From Phoronis australis (lineage: Eukaryota; Phoronida; Phoronidae), in assembly GCA_002633005.1 (NCBI GenBank), contig NMRA01000108.1:300500-364499 (forward strand): a stretch of DNA of 64,000 nt, given 5' to 3'. A model generated the notes under the pieces. It searched no databases. It saw only the letters and a program-made list of their open reading frames with translations, and was not told the DNA's origin. This document shows positions 20,214 to 35,200 of this stretch, piece by piece. Position 1 is the stretch's first letter; each line of letters starts with the position of its first letter. The translations under genes and the position numbers were made by a program.

Positions 20214-23200
20214 CTGAAAGAACAAAAATGGACTCGAGTTGCATGAACCCCATTCAAGGTATCAAGAAATGTGCCCGAGACTGTGGGGTGAGGCATTCTT
20301 CAATATAATTATGGGTTTGGGGAGTATTGACACATATTTAAAATACAGACCCAATGCAGGCAACAGTAAACTGGGAACAGTAATTCTCCATTTGGTTTGC
20401 ACATATTATAAAATTACATTGTCCAGGGTCTGCCAAATAACTAAATATTCATACTTCGTAGTAGACGGGTGTCTACAATTAACTGAGTAACCAAGCATCG
20501 CCGACTTTTCCCCGTTTGAGTTTTAAAAAATGTAGCCTGTGGGTGGCCAACATGATCCAATTCACAATAATTAAGTATGTTTCCTGTTCCGACTGAGTAC
20601 TTGACCCATCATTGATGAAACACTCTTTTGAGCACGTGACTCTTGGTGACACAGAACACATCCGGGTCACCACTTTCATCTCATGTTTACAACAGCTTAA
20701 GATATCCCATAGGAATGGATGAATTAAGCGATAAATATACATCGTTCAGACCTTATTAACACAGTTAAACAGGTATGTATTGCCATGCATTGATAGTGTA
20801 AAACTGACTGCGAGCAAATTAGATGAGGCAAGAAATTAAGGAAGTAGCCTTGTGCAAAATAAATGAGGGACAAGATATTTTTTTACAAATAATTTTGGGT
20901 GTGCAAAATGAGGTGAGTGTGCCAAATGAGAATTTCCACACCTGCAATTAAACCATATGATGAAAAACCCTATTTGAACACTTTTGTTGATACCATAAAG
21001 GCAATTTCAGAAACCTTAAATGATAGGATTCAATTAAATAAAGAAAACCCCAGGGGGCATATTTAGACGCCCATCTTTAGTCCCTAGTCTCCCACCCTCT
21101 GCATTAGAGAACAGGCTCATTCAATTTTAGTCGATTTCCCGTCCCTAACCCACCTCCTTACCAATACCGCTTTTTGGACCATTAACTCCACAGTGCTCAA
21201 TTGTTGCACGTTCACTCCATTGTCACCATTCAGTTTATGTACATTATTGTCAACTGCACCCAGCTGTTATGCATTTCTCAACTTAAAAGCTGTCAGATTT
21301 CATCTATGCATAATTTGTTTGTATGATTTGCATAATTAGTTTTCTATTTCAAATATTGGCATTAACACAGATAAAATGTTTTCTAGCACATTCTGGGCTT
21401 AACTCCTGACCAATTATTGTGTACATTGTTATATTATTCACAATAGACATAATAAAAATTGATGACATTCACCCATTGTGCTCTCGACTCCTCTCATTGA
21501 TAACACATGTGAGATTGTACAGCATACCTATACAAATGACACAAATAAAGGTTCAAATTATGTTAACATTCCACAGATTTTACACTGAACACCTACCATC
21601 TCAAACTCTTTACGACGCTGTCTGTTGAGCATCAGAGCCTCTTTCCGTTCTTTATCTTGTTGTTTCTTCTTAACTTCCTCAAGTTGGTTATAGAGCCTAT
21701 AAGTAGGTTACAGAGGGTGAGTGTTCAGTGCCTTAGGCCTGGCGCACATGAAGAGTTATATGCTCGCCCAACAGCCTCACATAACAGTAAACTATACACA
21801 TGGCTCACCTTAAGGGGTAAATATAAGACAAAAACTGTGAGAAATAGCTCAACTGGGCCATTTAATTGGGGACTTGGATCAATATTTGCGAGTAACCCGC
21901 ATCAAGTAAATATTAATTTAGCTTCCTGATATCTGAGGCAGTTGGGTGAGAATGCAGTCTTCGTCTAAGCAAATGGTACTGAACACTACACAACACTACC
22001 TTCTGCAGACTCAAGCTTTCTCAGTGTCCTCTTATATACAAAGAGAAACGCTCAAATTGTATACTTAGTCTCTCTTGTCTGTGGTATCCAATAGCAGTAT
22101 CTTCCTTACCCTTTAGGACTTAACAAAAATTTTGACCAATTGCATGACACGCTTTGGGTGAACTTTCAAACTTCTGATGTGAACAATTCTAAAGTAAAGC
22201 CTTGAGTTATGATTAGCAGTCTCAGAACCAGGAACACTGAACATGAAAATTTTTAAGAAAATTAAACAAAATAAAAGAGCACAATAGGAATAAAAATGGC
22301 TAGGCACCCGCCCTCTGTCACAAAAAAACCTGATTTAGAGCTCACTTTCTGTTAGCAGACGTGATTTAGAGCTCACTTTCCACTAGCAGTGATTTAAGGG
22401 ATTGGAAAGAACAGACACTCTCATCATGAGAACTGATGAACTGTGAGTTGTTTGCAAGACCAAAAATTACTTCTCGTCTGATTATTAAGGAACAAATGGA
22501 AATCCGTTTTGCAGTGGTACGTGGTCTAAATCGGAAGTTAGCTTTTGTGACAGAGCATGAGTTTATAACCACTTAAAGTTGTGTTTTGACTGCTGTGTAA
22601 TACAGCCACACAAAATATGCATCATATTTTCTGAGCCTTGGGGTGAGTAGCAAAAAGTTCACCTGTTACTTCTGCTGTAATTCACTTTTGCCTTTTGTTT
22701 TCTCTCTGCTGACGACACCACCTCGGGGGATTCGGAACGCTGTTCAGAGACCACTTCTTCAAAAAGAGAAGATGAAAACAATTCATTAAAGTAGAACAAT
22801 GGGAATAAGGTAGCCATGATGGTCAACAGCTCAGAGAGACAAATTCTTTGATGGCTAACAAATCATGCAACCTACATGATTTTAAAGTTGTTTTCTCACG
22901 TGAAACACCTTCAGGGCTATCGCAAATAACAACTTACTCCCTAAATAGTGACAATGCGTTTATTTACTGCCAAAACGCTACTCTAATAGGCATATCATAA
23001 GAACATAGACTAAGTTTGGAAGAGTCCTTTTCCACAGAATTTGGAAAATTTTCCGCCCACAAGTATACTCCCTGACATTTCCAAACTACAACAGTGGCCA
23101 TTTGATGGTTGGAAAGAGTGCATCAAAAAGATGGAAAATCCCACTGTATTAGAAAGACTACAGAACACTGCTCCCCCCCAACCAGTCCATCACTGTCTAA

Positions 23201-26200
23201 CAAAAAGACATAATTCATCGAGGACCCTCACACACATTCTTTAGTTCACAGAGTCATGCTCGAATTGGCTGGTCTGGGAATGATGTCATAAAGAGCTTCT
23301 ATTTATAGATCATTGCACGCGGCTAGACAGCCGTAGCTCTGAGTTAAGATAGGTTACTTTTCAGGTGCAAATCGTACAAAGTTGTCTCTTAAAAATAACC
23401 ATCAGTACTTGCCATAAATGAAAACTACATAAGCTCACATCCGGGCATCAATTTTCCAATCAATAAAATAATCTGTTCAGCAGCAAGCTGACTGAAACTT
23501 TAATTCACTTTTCCGATAATCTTTTGAAATCTGTTTTTGATGACGGGCAACGCAAAAGATAAATCAAAGTGAACGACAACTAGCAATGTTACCAAATGGA
23601 TCAAACCACAAGCTGCAAGCTCAAGATGCTAAAAAATGCAACTTACTGTGGCCAGGATTTGAGCGCAGCTTCATCCAGCTAGTGATTGTACTCGTCAGTT
23701 GAACAGCATTTGTCTTGGCCTTTACTTGTTCGTGAACTTTCTTCTTGTGCTCTGGGTCATTCAGCTTTCTCCGACGCTTCTCAGCCTGTTTAAAAAACTT
23801 TGGGTTCTTTTTAAGCAGAGCTTCTTGTAAGCTGGGCTGTCGTTCGCTTTTATCAGGAAATTCAACTGCGTTGAACAAAACAAACAAGCATGACTCAAAT
23901 TCTCCTCAGGTGACAACTGTAATTGCAATCTAAACAATGTTTTCTTGATATCTCTTTAGCATCTTTCCACCTAAATTAAACAACAAGAGCAACAGTGAGC
24001 ATTGAAATGTGCCCACGAATGCATTGCAAATGGTGTGCTTCTAAGGGTGTTTATTTGTATCATAAGAATGTCCAGTGGGCGGCGCAACATCCGAAAACTG
24101 GTATATGCCATCAAAGCTTAGTTATTAAATTTCATAAAAATATATCAACTTAAGGTACTTCAGAAAAACCGAAGAAAACAGAAAAAACGAAATTATTAAT
24201 GGGAGGCTATGGGTGCAAAAACATAATAGTCACTAGGATGCGGAAAATCATCGTCAATCATCCTCTTCAAACTAAAAATATTCATGCCAATTTTCACATT
24301 CATTCTTGGAGTAGTTTGTTGATAGAGGGGCGGATGCCAAAAACAGACTAAAAATGTTTAAAATAAATGGCCACTAGCTTGTGCAAAATATGTCGAATCC
24401 ATCCGAAAACAGGAACATGTCACCGTTTCAATAGAAAGCTATTTACCAAATTTCATAAAATCCACCAAGCAGCTTCAGAGAACCAGAGGAAAATGGAAAA
24501 TTGCCACTAGGGGACACAGTGTTTGTCAGATCTGTTTGAAAGTCGTTGTTGTGCGTTGTCAACTTCATATAAATACTTTTGCTAAATTTAATAAAGAAGG
24601 TAAGGTTTAAGAGATACAGCCATGGAAATTAAAAAAATGCCACTAGGAGGCACCGCAGTAGTCAAGGTCCTCGGAAAATCTTCAGCTGTCTTCTTCACAG
24701 TAGGAACATATATGCCAATTTCCACAATCATCTTTAGAGTGGTTTGGCTGACAGACTTAAAAACAGTAAAAATGGCAACTAGTTGGTGCAAAATACCTTG
24801 AATCAATCCCAAAACCGGAGGATAAAGACACCTCACTAATAGATGCCTATCTGCCAAATTTTATGAAAATCCTGAGAAGACCTTTGAATATGCAGAGGAA
24901 AACGTAAAAAAATAAAAATGCCACTAGGGGGCACACCGGTAGTCCGATCCATCCAAAAGTCATTACCGTCCGTTGTCAACTTCATATAAATATACATGCA
25001 AAATTTATTAATAATGAAGATCCTATACTGCATTTAGGAGATACAACCATGGGCACAAAAACAAACAAAACTGCCAATAGGAAGCGGCACAGTAATCAAA
25101 GTCGTCGGAAAATCATCGCCAGACATCCTCTTCACAGTAAGAACACATGCCAATTTTCACAATCATCCCTAGAGCAGGCTGATACAGGGACGGACACCAA
25201 AAAAAAAGTAAAAATGGCCACTAGGTGGCACAAAGTAGCTTTAAACCATCCAAAAATGGTGGGATAATATCTCAAATGCATATCTACCAAATTTTATAAA
25301 AACCCGTTGAGGACCTCCGAAGATACACAGGTAAACATAAAAAACTAAAATTGCCACTAGGGGGCACACCAGTAGTCAGAGAGGTCAGTCGTCAGCTTAA
25401 TAGAAACACATTTGCCAAATCTCATGAATGATCCTGAGAGGGGTTTAAGAGATATAGCTGTGGACACCGGATGCCCAGACAGAGATGACGGCAATATGTA
25501 CCCACATGTAAATATGTGGGCGCGTAAAAATGAACAGAAATGAGCACTGAACAACATAACCTAGCAAAAAAAGAAAAAAATTTGAAAAGCTTTCAACCTG
25601 ATTATCCATCAAAGACAAAGCCAGAACGCATGCCACGAGATTATGCCGTCAAATACAGGTGAGATGCTTGTTGTCCCCACACTACATTTGCCCATAACAT
25701 ACTTACCTAAACTGAAATCCTGATGTTCAGCATGGAATGGCACAGAATCTTGGGTACAGGCACTCCGTTCATGTTGCTCAAAAGAAGCCAGGGAATCATT
25801 TTGCATGCTGACAAATGACCTCTCATCGCAGTATTCGGGTGACGCAGGTAAATTACAATGGGTTATCTTTTCATCTCTTATAGAGGACGAATCTAAGAGA
25901 GAGTTCCCATCTCTCGGCAGTTTGCTCACAACTGTGTCACCTGAAGACTGCAGGCAATGGTTATTTCCATCAGCAGTGAAGCCTTCTTTGTTGCAACTAA
26001 TAGTCGACCCATATTTCACAACCTGTTCATCTTGCTGTATACTTTCTGCTGCAGAAGCGTGTGCCAATGTTTTTTCATCCAACTGGCTGTCACAACGCTG
26101 CGATTGCATATGTACTGACGTGGTGCCCTTAAACTCAGTGCCTGCCTTAGGCGAAAATCTCAATGCCGGCTTACTATCAAATCCAGGCTTTTTAATGTCT

Positions 26201-29200
26201 GTTTGATGAGGAGTTGCTCGATCAACCTGATGTGGCTGCTGTTGCTGCTTACCAAAATAGAAAACAACTCCCAAATCAGAATCATCACAATTCTGCCTTG
26301 GGTCTACACCATGAGTCGAGTCTCTCTTTTCAGAATTTCCAGCCACGGAATTACGTGTAAGCAATGGTTCACTCTTATTTTCCACACAGGTGTCCTCACA
26401 GGGCATCAAAAGCTTTTGTGAAGGCAATGAAGGACTTTGTGGCATATCACCAAGTGGAACTTTGATACTATGCTGAGGCACTGGTCTCCCATATGTTGTG
26501 ACTTTATTTTTGGTAGTAGCAGAGGTTACTGCAGTGTCTTGATGCAGAGATGGTTCAACATCACGAGAACGCAATGACCTTATCTTACGAGGCACTACAC
26601 CCGAAGCTTCGGATTGGGTTGGTATTTGTGACTGGAAATTTGAATTTGTCTCTTTAGATCCTGAACTATGACTGTTCAGAGAAGATTGATATGTTTCATT
26701 ACGAGCTGAAGACAGTTTTGTACATTGGATGTCATTTTCTTCTTGTTTACCTAGCTGCATGCCAGCATTCTTTTCCAAAGGAAACAAATTCGGAGACTTT
26801 ATGTGTACTTTAATGGTTCGATGTCTTTTTGAAATATTGCTGCCACTCTGCGTACCCCGGTTCAAAAATGAATGCCTTTCACCTGTGTTCACCTCAGCAT
26901 TGGCTAAATTGCTGGTTTTTACACTGGTTTCTATTCTCAGCTGTGAGTCTGAGTAAGACTGGTCCCACCCATGGAAAGACTTGTTGCCCTGAGATTCAGC
27001 AGTCCACACTTGCTTTGGTGGAACAACTAGAGCTTTAGAAGATTTAGACAAGGTGGGCCTCATAAAATCTCGGTATAAAGAAGCAGAGTCGGTGCTACTA
27101 ACCATTTCCACAAAACTTGATGAATTGTGCCTTGCATTTTGACTGTCGTTTACATTTTGGTGGCTAAGCGAGGGCGATGAATAATGCTTAGTCAAAATCT
27201 GAACTAAACTATCAGAGTTTGGCCGGGCACTTCTGTTGTCATTTAAACTATGAAATGATAGGTGCTGTTTGTCATCCGAAGGTATTATGGCCATGTTTTC
27301 CAAGTGAATTGGTTGCCTGATAGAGTATTCCTCATCACTCACCCGGTGCTTTTTCATGCCGTGGTAAAAAGAGTCCAAAAGGCCTTCAGGGTTATGTGAA
27401 ACAGCCACACTATTTCTCTGCTTTGTGGTCGCACCAACCTCCTTGTCATTCATGTCCGTGGCAGATGGAGTATGAGAATCGATTTCGTCATAAAAATGAA
27501 CAACAACTTGCTTTGTAGTGTCCCTGTCTGGCAAGAAAAGCTTTTCCACTTGCTTTTCGACAACTGGTACTTTGGACAACCTGACATCCCCTAGCTCACT
27601 TTCTCTTGGTTTCAGCTCTTCAGGGTCTAGTGAGGAGGCTAAAGACTGTAAAGTCAGGTCTGGTTCATCGGTAATTCCTTTCTCTGCTTCTGGCTGAAAA
27701 GTAAATCGCGAGAAATACTTTGAGAAATCAGAGTTAAAAGGATTACTTAACCCAGTTTTGTCCAATAAACAGATAATGAAAAACACTTTCCCGTCCAATT
27801 CTCTGAAACAAAATAATGCTCCGTAACCCTCGACAACTCTCAAAAGTATGTAGCGTAATTTGAAAACTCCTTTCGAAGTCTGCTAAACAGGCAAGCATAA
27901 CCTTAATTCTTAGCGAATTTCACAGCAACTGTGGGGAAAGACCACCCAAGCAAGAATTATTAATATCCAATTAGTGACCCAGGGATTTTGAATTTTAGTT
28001 AATTCCTGTTTTTATCTTAGTCTCAAGATTGTCGCCAATGATGCATAAGCAGGTCACACGACAAGGACAGATTGAAAACACCAAAACAGGGTTAAGTATC
28101 CTTCTAAAATTCCATGTCAATTGACAGTGCACATTTAGGTTCACTCTCTTGTGAATCAACGCAGTAAGAAATACAATCTAAATTGAAATTGCCTCTTGCG
28201 GTTGTACTAGACTTAACGTCAATTCTGTGAGCAACAGATACCAAATATTCGTGAAATGAAAACGCAATAGTTTTAAAAGAAAGGACATTCCTGTTGAGAA
28301 AAAATGATTCTAAAAAATTAGCAGTAGTGCAAATCGACTCATAAATTCTGCTGCACCACCTGAAAGCTTTGCCTCTCAGCCAAATCACATGCATTAAATA
28401 GTATATTTAGTGTATTTAAAGGGTGCACACCAGGCTCGATTTCAGAGAATCTCTTGGCAAACAACAGCGCAACTTAGGAATTTACAACATAATCGCAAAA
28501 ACACAAATTGAGTTTGTTGTTTCGTAGCTCTAGTCAAAGCAGAAAACTTCAAGAAGTCGATCCCACTGAAAAAGAATGCCATAAAACCGATAATGTCCCT
28601 TTAAATCATTTGATATGGTAAAAATTATTGGAGTATTTATCTACCTGAAATACTTTTAAGAAAGGCACATAACTCTGCACAGTAGTTGACATTTGAGAAT
28701 CACAGTGCAAGTAAAGTATACTATCTTAAGCTTATGTAATAAGTAAGCAAAATAAATGATTCAAAACATTTCTTCATTAATGGAGGACACTTCCAGGGTT
28801 TGGGTATTGTCCACACATGCAGTAAACAAAACTATACCACAGGAAACTGGAGCATAAGCTTATCAAGATTACAAAATACAAAGACCATGTCCACACAACT
28901 GCTTTTTCATTGTTCACTGATATACCTTCTGTCCATATGTATCTTCAGAAAATGACGAAAAAATCATTTTTCAAAACAATTTCGATAGTATTTTTTAAAA
29001 ACCATATATACTATACAAAATGTGCACACTCAGGAGAAAAACCTTTTAAAATATTGCTTTCACTGCATTCAAGTTTACAATGAAAATGCTGACATTAGCA
29101 CATTTGTGAGCATAAAGCTTATTGAAAATGCAAACATTTTCACTTGTATTATTTTGATTGCTAAACAATAAAAAGAATATATGTGGAAGAGCCCTTTGAA

Positions 29201-32200
29201 AAACGAAAAATTTTGAAAAAGCAATTGTGTGCTCAAAAGCAAAATTAGGTAAAATTAAAGAAAACTTGACAAACACCAAGAGAACAAAAAGTCTATTAAC
29301 TAATTTGTGAAACAGATCTTCCCATTAAGTTTCCAACCACCAAATAAAATAGACCCTTACCAGCTTTGGGTCACCAAAGAATTTGAATGGGTCAACTCGG
29401 TTACTTTTCATGTATCGAGACCTATCCCTACATGCTCTAGCAATGTTCAAAAGACAGCCATCGGGACTGAAAACTGCAGTTCCCTCATAGTTCTCAACAA
29501 CAATAGAATCATCCTGTTCCAGAATCGGACTTGGCATACGCAGTTTACTTGATTCTCCCAGTAGATCAAGTCGTCTGCTAGCAAAAGACTGCTTTGATTG
29601 ATTTCCAAGTCTAGCATCTTGTAGTGGTGATGCCTGAATTGATCTTTTCTCTAGCTCAATATCTTCTGTAGGTGTCAGTCGACAAGGCCGGGCTATGCGG
29701 TAATTGACACGGGGAGATTGTCGGTCTGACAACAGAGGTAGATTTTGCTGTTGGAATGCATCTTTGAGCTGAATGTCCTCCAGCGACTGAGGTTGCTGAT
29801 TCAGTAAGAAGGGAACTTCTTCATGAGGTGATGTGAGAGGCCTTTGGTTTCTCATAAGCTGCTGGTCTCGGCTAAGAAGTTGATACTCCGGTTGTGAAGT
29901 AGTGTAATACGGCCAGTTCTGCATTGCCTGATCACCAAAACTCGAAGTTTGACCGGAATAGCTGAGCCCCTGTGGTGACAGCATCGGTGGTGTCCATTGT
30001 CCAGGTAACGGATATTCAAATGATGACACAGAATAGTTTAGCGGTGCTTCAGAGCCATATGTAGATGCTACTGAGTCCAGCTGCTGACAGTCATATGGAG
30101 AGGAAGTTTGCTGTATCTCATGTTGATCATATGATGACAAAGGCTGTGTTCTTGGCTTCCTATGCTGGTCATAAGGGGATTTACATCGCTGAGACGCACC
30201 AAGAGTGTAAGGGGATGCAGGTCGTGACTTTTGCTTCTGGTCATATGGGGATGAAGGTCGTAACTTTCCTAGAGGATCGTGTGGTGCTGTAGATACTTCC
30301 TTCTGATCATACTGTTGATCATACGGGGATAAAATTTGTGACGTTAGCTGATGCTCATACGGAAATACAGGCCCTGAAACCCCCTGTTGACCATGTAGTG
30401 ACAAAGGTTGTGCTGTACCCTGTTCATTATAAAACAACAAAGGCTCAGCTGACCTCTGGAAGCCTTTCTGAATAGTGCTAACTTCAAATGTCTGTGCTGG
30501 ACACATTTTACCAGGCTGGAATGGACAAGGTGAAATGGGCCTTGCTACATAAGTCTTCTTTGTTCCATCTTGAGATTTATCATTTTGATCTTTAGATGAC
30601 ACAATGGTCTGGAAGGCAGACTGTTCCAGGGAACTGCCCTTTGGCTGAGGAGAAGACCGAGCATAGTCAAACATAAGTGTTGATGCGGTATCAGATTGAA
30701 ATTCATTCATGCTTTGCTTATTGTAATAAGGCTGTTTAAGGCAAGCATGAGTCCGCTGGAAGTCTTCTTGCATTTTACCACTTCCTAGAAAGTGGTGAGG
30801 ATAAGAGACTGACTGTTGTTTCTCAGAGCTGTACAACTGCTGTGCAAGATTTGACTGAAATGGCAGAGGAGATAAAGGCTGAGAGCCATTCAACGTTAAA
30901 GTTTTTCCAGAAGGTTGTTCAGATTGAGCAACAGTCTTCACTGAACACTGCTTCCTAGGCTGCAACATGAAAGGCCCTTCACTTACTTGTGTGACAAGTG
31001 GAGATGATGAATATGTTGGCAAGTACGGCGAAGTTGATCTGTCTGTTACACTATATTGGTTCCTACTGTCCATGTAAGGAAAATGACCTCTGTTTATGTA
31101 AGTATCAGTCTGCGCAGATACCGTTTTAGCCAATGATAGAACAGGGCACGTATCATTAGGCTTACACAGACAAGACTCAGTAAATTTTACAGACTTCACA
31201 GGAGAAGAGCTAAGATCTTTACTACGCTGCTTCCCCTTACTATCACCAACTTTTTTCTTCCGTTGAATCTTAGCAGGAGAGACTGCCTTCTTCTTTTTGA
31301 TTTGAAAATATTTTTGACGAGGTGATACGTATTTTATTTTTGGTTTTTGCTTAAGAAGAGAACTAACAGTTTGTTCCAAAGGTGGGCTTGAAGACCGAAC
31401 CTTATAATCAGATATATTCCCATGTTTTGGTTTCTCGATTAATTCATTTCTTCGACGAGTCTGTAATCGCTCACTCCAATGAATTACATGTTTAGGGCTG
31501 GTTTGCCGGGTACTCGATACCACCTTCTGGGTAGTGGACACCGCATTCTGAGCACACGGAATCACGTTTCGAGTCTCAACCACTCTTGGTCTTAAACATG
31601 GAGGGCCTTGAAAGTCTCTACCAGTTCTTTCTGTGCTGTAACTGGCACAAGGACATTGGAGAGATTTGCATGAAGAAAATGCGCTAGTAACACCAACTTG
31701 AAATGGGTCTACTCCAGTCTTCACACATGTTCTTGCTTCTTGAGCACCAATCATGTGTTCTTTGAAACAACTGCAAAACACGTCACTCTTTTTCTTTTTT
31801 GATGAATAAAGATTACGATACAAGGACATTGGTGTCTTTATCTTACTCAATAAATCGGACACACTCAAATTCTCTAGCATTTCTCCATTAAATTGTTTAC
31901 TTTTGTCAAAAACATTTTGATCACGTGACATAGGGACAGTTCTTAAATCCTCAGGTGCTGTATCAGCAGCAGACACCTGCTCTTTAGAATGTTTTTTCTT
32001 TTTACTGGAAAGGTCTAGTTCATCAGAAGTGTCTTGATGCTGGGCTGCTGTCTCTTCAAGTGTAGGACATTCAGAACATGACTGTAGAGGATTCAAGGTG
32101 TTTTCTTTGGAGTTCCAGACTGATTTTTTTTGTATAACAGAAATATTGCTTAAACTCCGGTTTTGATTGCCTGACGTGCTTTGCTTGAACTTCTCTCTAG

Positions 32201-35200
32201 TTGGTTTGGTACTTGATTTGTGAATTGTGGAATGAAGTACTCCACGGGCAGTTTCAAATCCAAACTTGCTTGTCTGATTAGTTCCAAAGGAAGTATGGTG
32301 TTCAGCATCAGGTATTTTCTCTTTTTGTGCTGTTGGAATTTGCTTAGAATCACTCTGAAGATTTTCAAAGTCCACCTCTTTTACAGGAGTAGCTGCCAAA
32401 TTACTATCTGGTTTGGTAACACCCTTCGTCTCAGACACACTGGAACCCTGAATCTGGTTGCGTCGGTTTCTTAAACTAGGTAAAACTGAGCTCCACTTTC
32501 TATGGCCTGCAGGATCTTCAAAGGAATCTGTAACAGACTTGCTAAACTTCTGTGGTGTTGGTGTTATTTTCTCTTGGAAACTACGTTCAACCAGCAACAC
32601 ACTGGCTTTATCGGAGTTGTTTTCTGAATGACTTGCTATAGAATCTTGCCGAATACCATTTTCTGAAGGTGATTTTGACTTTGATAGCCTTTTCTGTCTG
32701 CCTCTTATGCTACTGCTACTACTTTCCCTTGAAAACCTCTCCTGCTCTTTGAGTGAAACAGCTGGTGTAAAACTGGGCTTTTCGCTTTTGTCTTGAGGTC
32801 TACTAAAAGCTTCAGAGTCCCTAAAACGTTTCGAGACTGACTGAGAGCTCCCCGAGTGGTTGTTTTTGGACAAAATACTATATGCATTTTGTGTACGTGA
32901 ATTAATTACCCTTGTTGCTGTGCTGGATGCAGGTGACACATCCGGAGTATTTCCTTTATAAGATGTCAGAGGTTCCACCTGACTACTCAGCAGTGGGTCA
33001 TCCTTAGTGTCTTTCCTGGAAAACATTTCTACTTTCTCATGTGTTGCTGGAGAACTTGAAACCAAGCTTTTAAAATCATTTCTGCCTAGGGAAGTATCAA
33101 CAGGACTTCCATGCTTGTTTTTAGACTCTTTGGCAGATGCCACAAGCCGAGCTTGGTCAAGCTGGTGAAATTCTTCCATGACTAGTCTATGGGCATCACT
33201 GACTGGAATGGGAACAAAAGGAATTCCGTATTGGTCAAGCAATTGACCGTTCATTGACAGAAAGCGCACCTCCTCTGAAACAGAAGGATCACTTCTGGGA
33301 GATTGGTCTCGTTCATCTGTATTTGAGGAATTATCTGAATCTATGGCTGAACTGTTTACGGATGCTGCTTGTATCTTTTCTATTTGTTGATCTTGACTTG
33401 GATACTGTTGTGACATATTTTCATCACTACCATCCAAATACCTCTGTAAAATGTGGCTATTGTAGGATTTGTTAAATCGTCGATTCTGATACTTTTTCCA
33501 CTGGTTTGGAATGGCTGAAGAATTTATTTGACTTTGTTCTTCTTTTGCACTGCTTCCTGTTTGCTTTCCGTGCAAGGGTTTTGAGATGACCTTGTTTTCA
33601 GATTGCTCTTCTTCAAATGTGGATATCTTAATAGAACTAAGACTTCTACTGCGTTGACGTTGACGATAGTACTGCTTGCTACTGGCAGGAGAAGTGGTTC
33701 TACTTCTTATGCCATTGCTCGAGATGACTTTTGACACAACACCCAGATTGGGTACCCTCTCCTGAGCAGTTGGAGTCTTTCTTATCGGTATAGGTTGCAA
33801 TTTGTCCAATGGTTTAACATGAGAACCACTTAAAGATGAGGACGATATAACACGCAAGTGACCCCCTTGTTTCTGAAAAGACCCTGCATGCAATTGTTTT
33901 GCATTAGTCTTCATTCTGCTGTCACTTTCTTTGAGGCTCTTTTGTGCTACCATTGACAATTCATCATTCAAGGAAAGTTTGTCTTCAGATAAAACGGGGC
34001 CAGGCTTCTGACTTAACTTGGCAACATATTTCTGTCTGTATTGCTTAACAAGCTTCTGCTGTTTATCTTTGAAATCATTGACTTCTTTTTGTGCTTCAAA
34101 CGTCATGTGCTGGCCGCCAATTTCTTTTTTTGATCCAGCAGGATGACGTATTTGCTTTAAATTTTCTTGCCACAATGTGTTGATTTGCCGACCTTCTTGG
34201 CTTTCTTCATTAATATTTGAGAGATAATTCGACTTTCGAAACGGTGTATACCCCTGCTCAATATTGACACGAACCTGTTTCAGAATTGCAGAAGATGGGC
34301 TACAATGTATTTGCTTCAAAACTTCAGTAGGAAGAGAGCAGTGTGTAACATATGAGCTTGATTTATGATCTGGATTGTCAGTCGTTGACACTGCTTGATC
34401 TCTTTGATTTCCAAAGGAAAAAAGCTCTTTGATCAGTTGTAAAGGCTTTCCAACTTTCTTGTTTTCAACAGCTTTGACAGCATTAAGAGGCTCATCTAAA
34501 GGTTTTGCTTTTCTTGCTGCAGTGCTGGCAAAGTGCTTACCTTTTCCTGGAAAATCAGGTCCTGGTTCATAAGTGAATGGGAGATCTTTGATGGGGCTAA
34601 ATGTTTCAACAATTTTGTACTCTTTGGGAGGCACGTTGTGGTCTATTTTGACTTCATTTTTCTCAATCAACCTTGATTTCTGGGCATTATGATTAGCGTG
34701 CCAAACACTATTGCTGACAGAGGCCTGTGCTACCATCAAAGGAGGAACATGAGTTTGAGCTTCCGCTAAGGCTTTTTTCAGAAACATTAGATTGGGTACG
34801 TGTTCTTCAACACTGTTTGGAATAAATCCTTCTTGCTGCTGAAGATGATGTGGATATTCAAACTGGGACATGTGTCTTAATCTTGGGGCAGGACTCAGTT
34901 CTACTCTTGATAATTCATTGGAATCACTTGAATGTAACCCACGCGCAGGGCTTACTTCTGCAGTCACATGACCATAACTCGGCTCTTTTGTATTTGAATC
35001 ACCAAGTTTACCACCGCCAACTTTTTGATCATTGTTGTACAACATTTGCAGTACTCTTTGTGGCTTAGTCAATCCCTCTTCTTTCTGAAAATTTCTTGGA
35101 ATGGTGTCGTCTCGTGAAATCGTAAATTCTGAAGAACTTTTTGGTTTTTGTTGCTTTGGGGTTAGAATTTCATGGAGAGATGTTGAAGAAGAGCACTTTC

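Noticed and set aside
25805-26206. Plus-strand frames opposite CEP295 exons 15, 16 and 12
   Set aside because: Antisense shadows with no motif, splice support or start context of their own.
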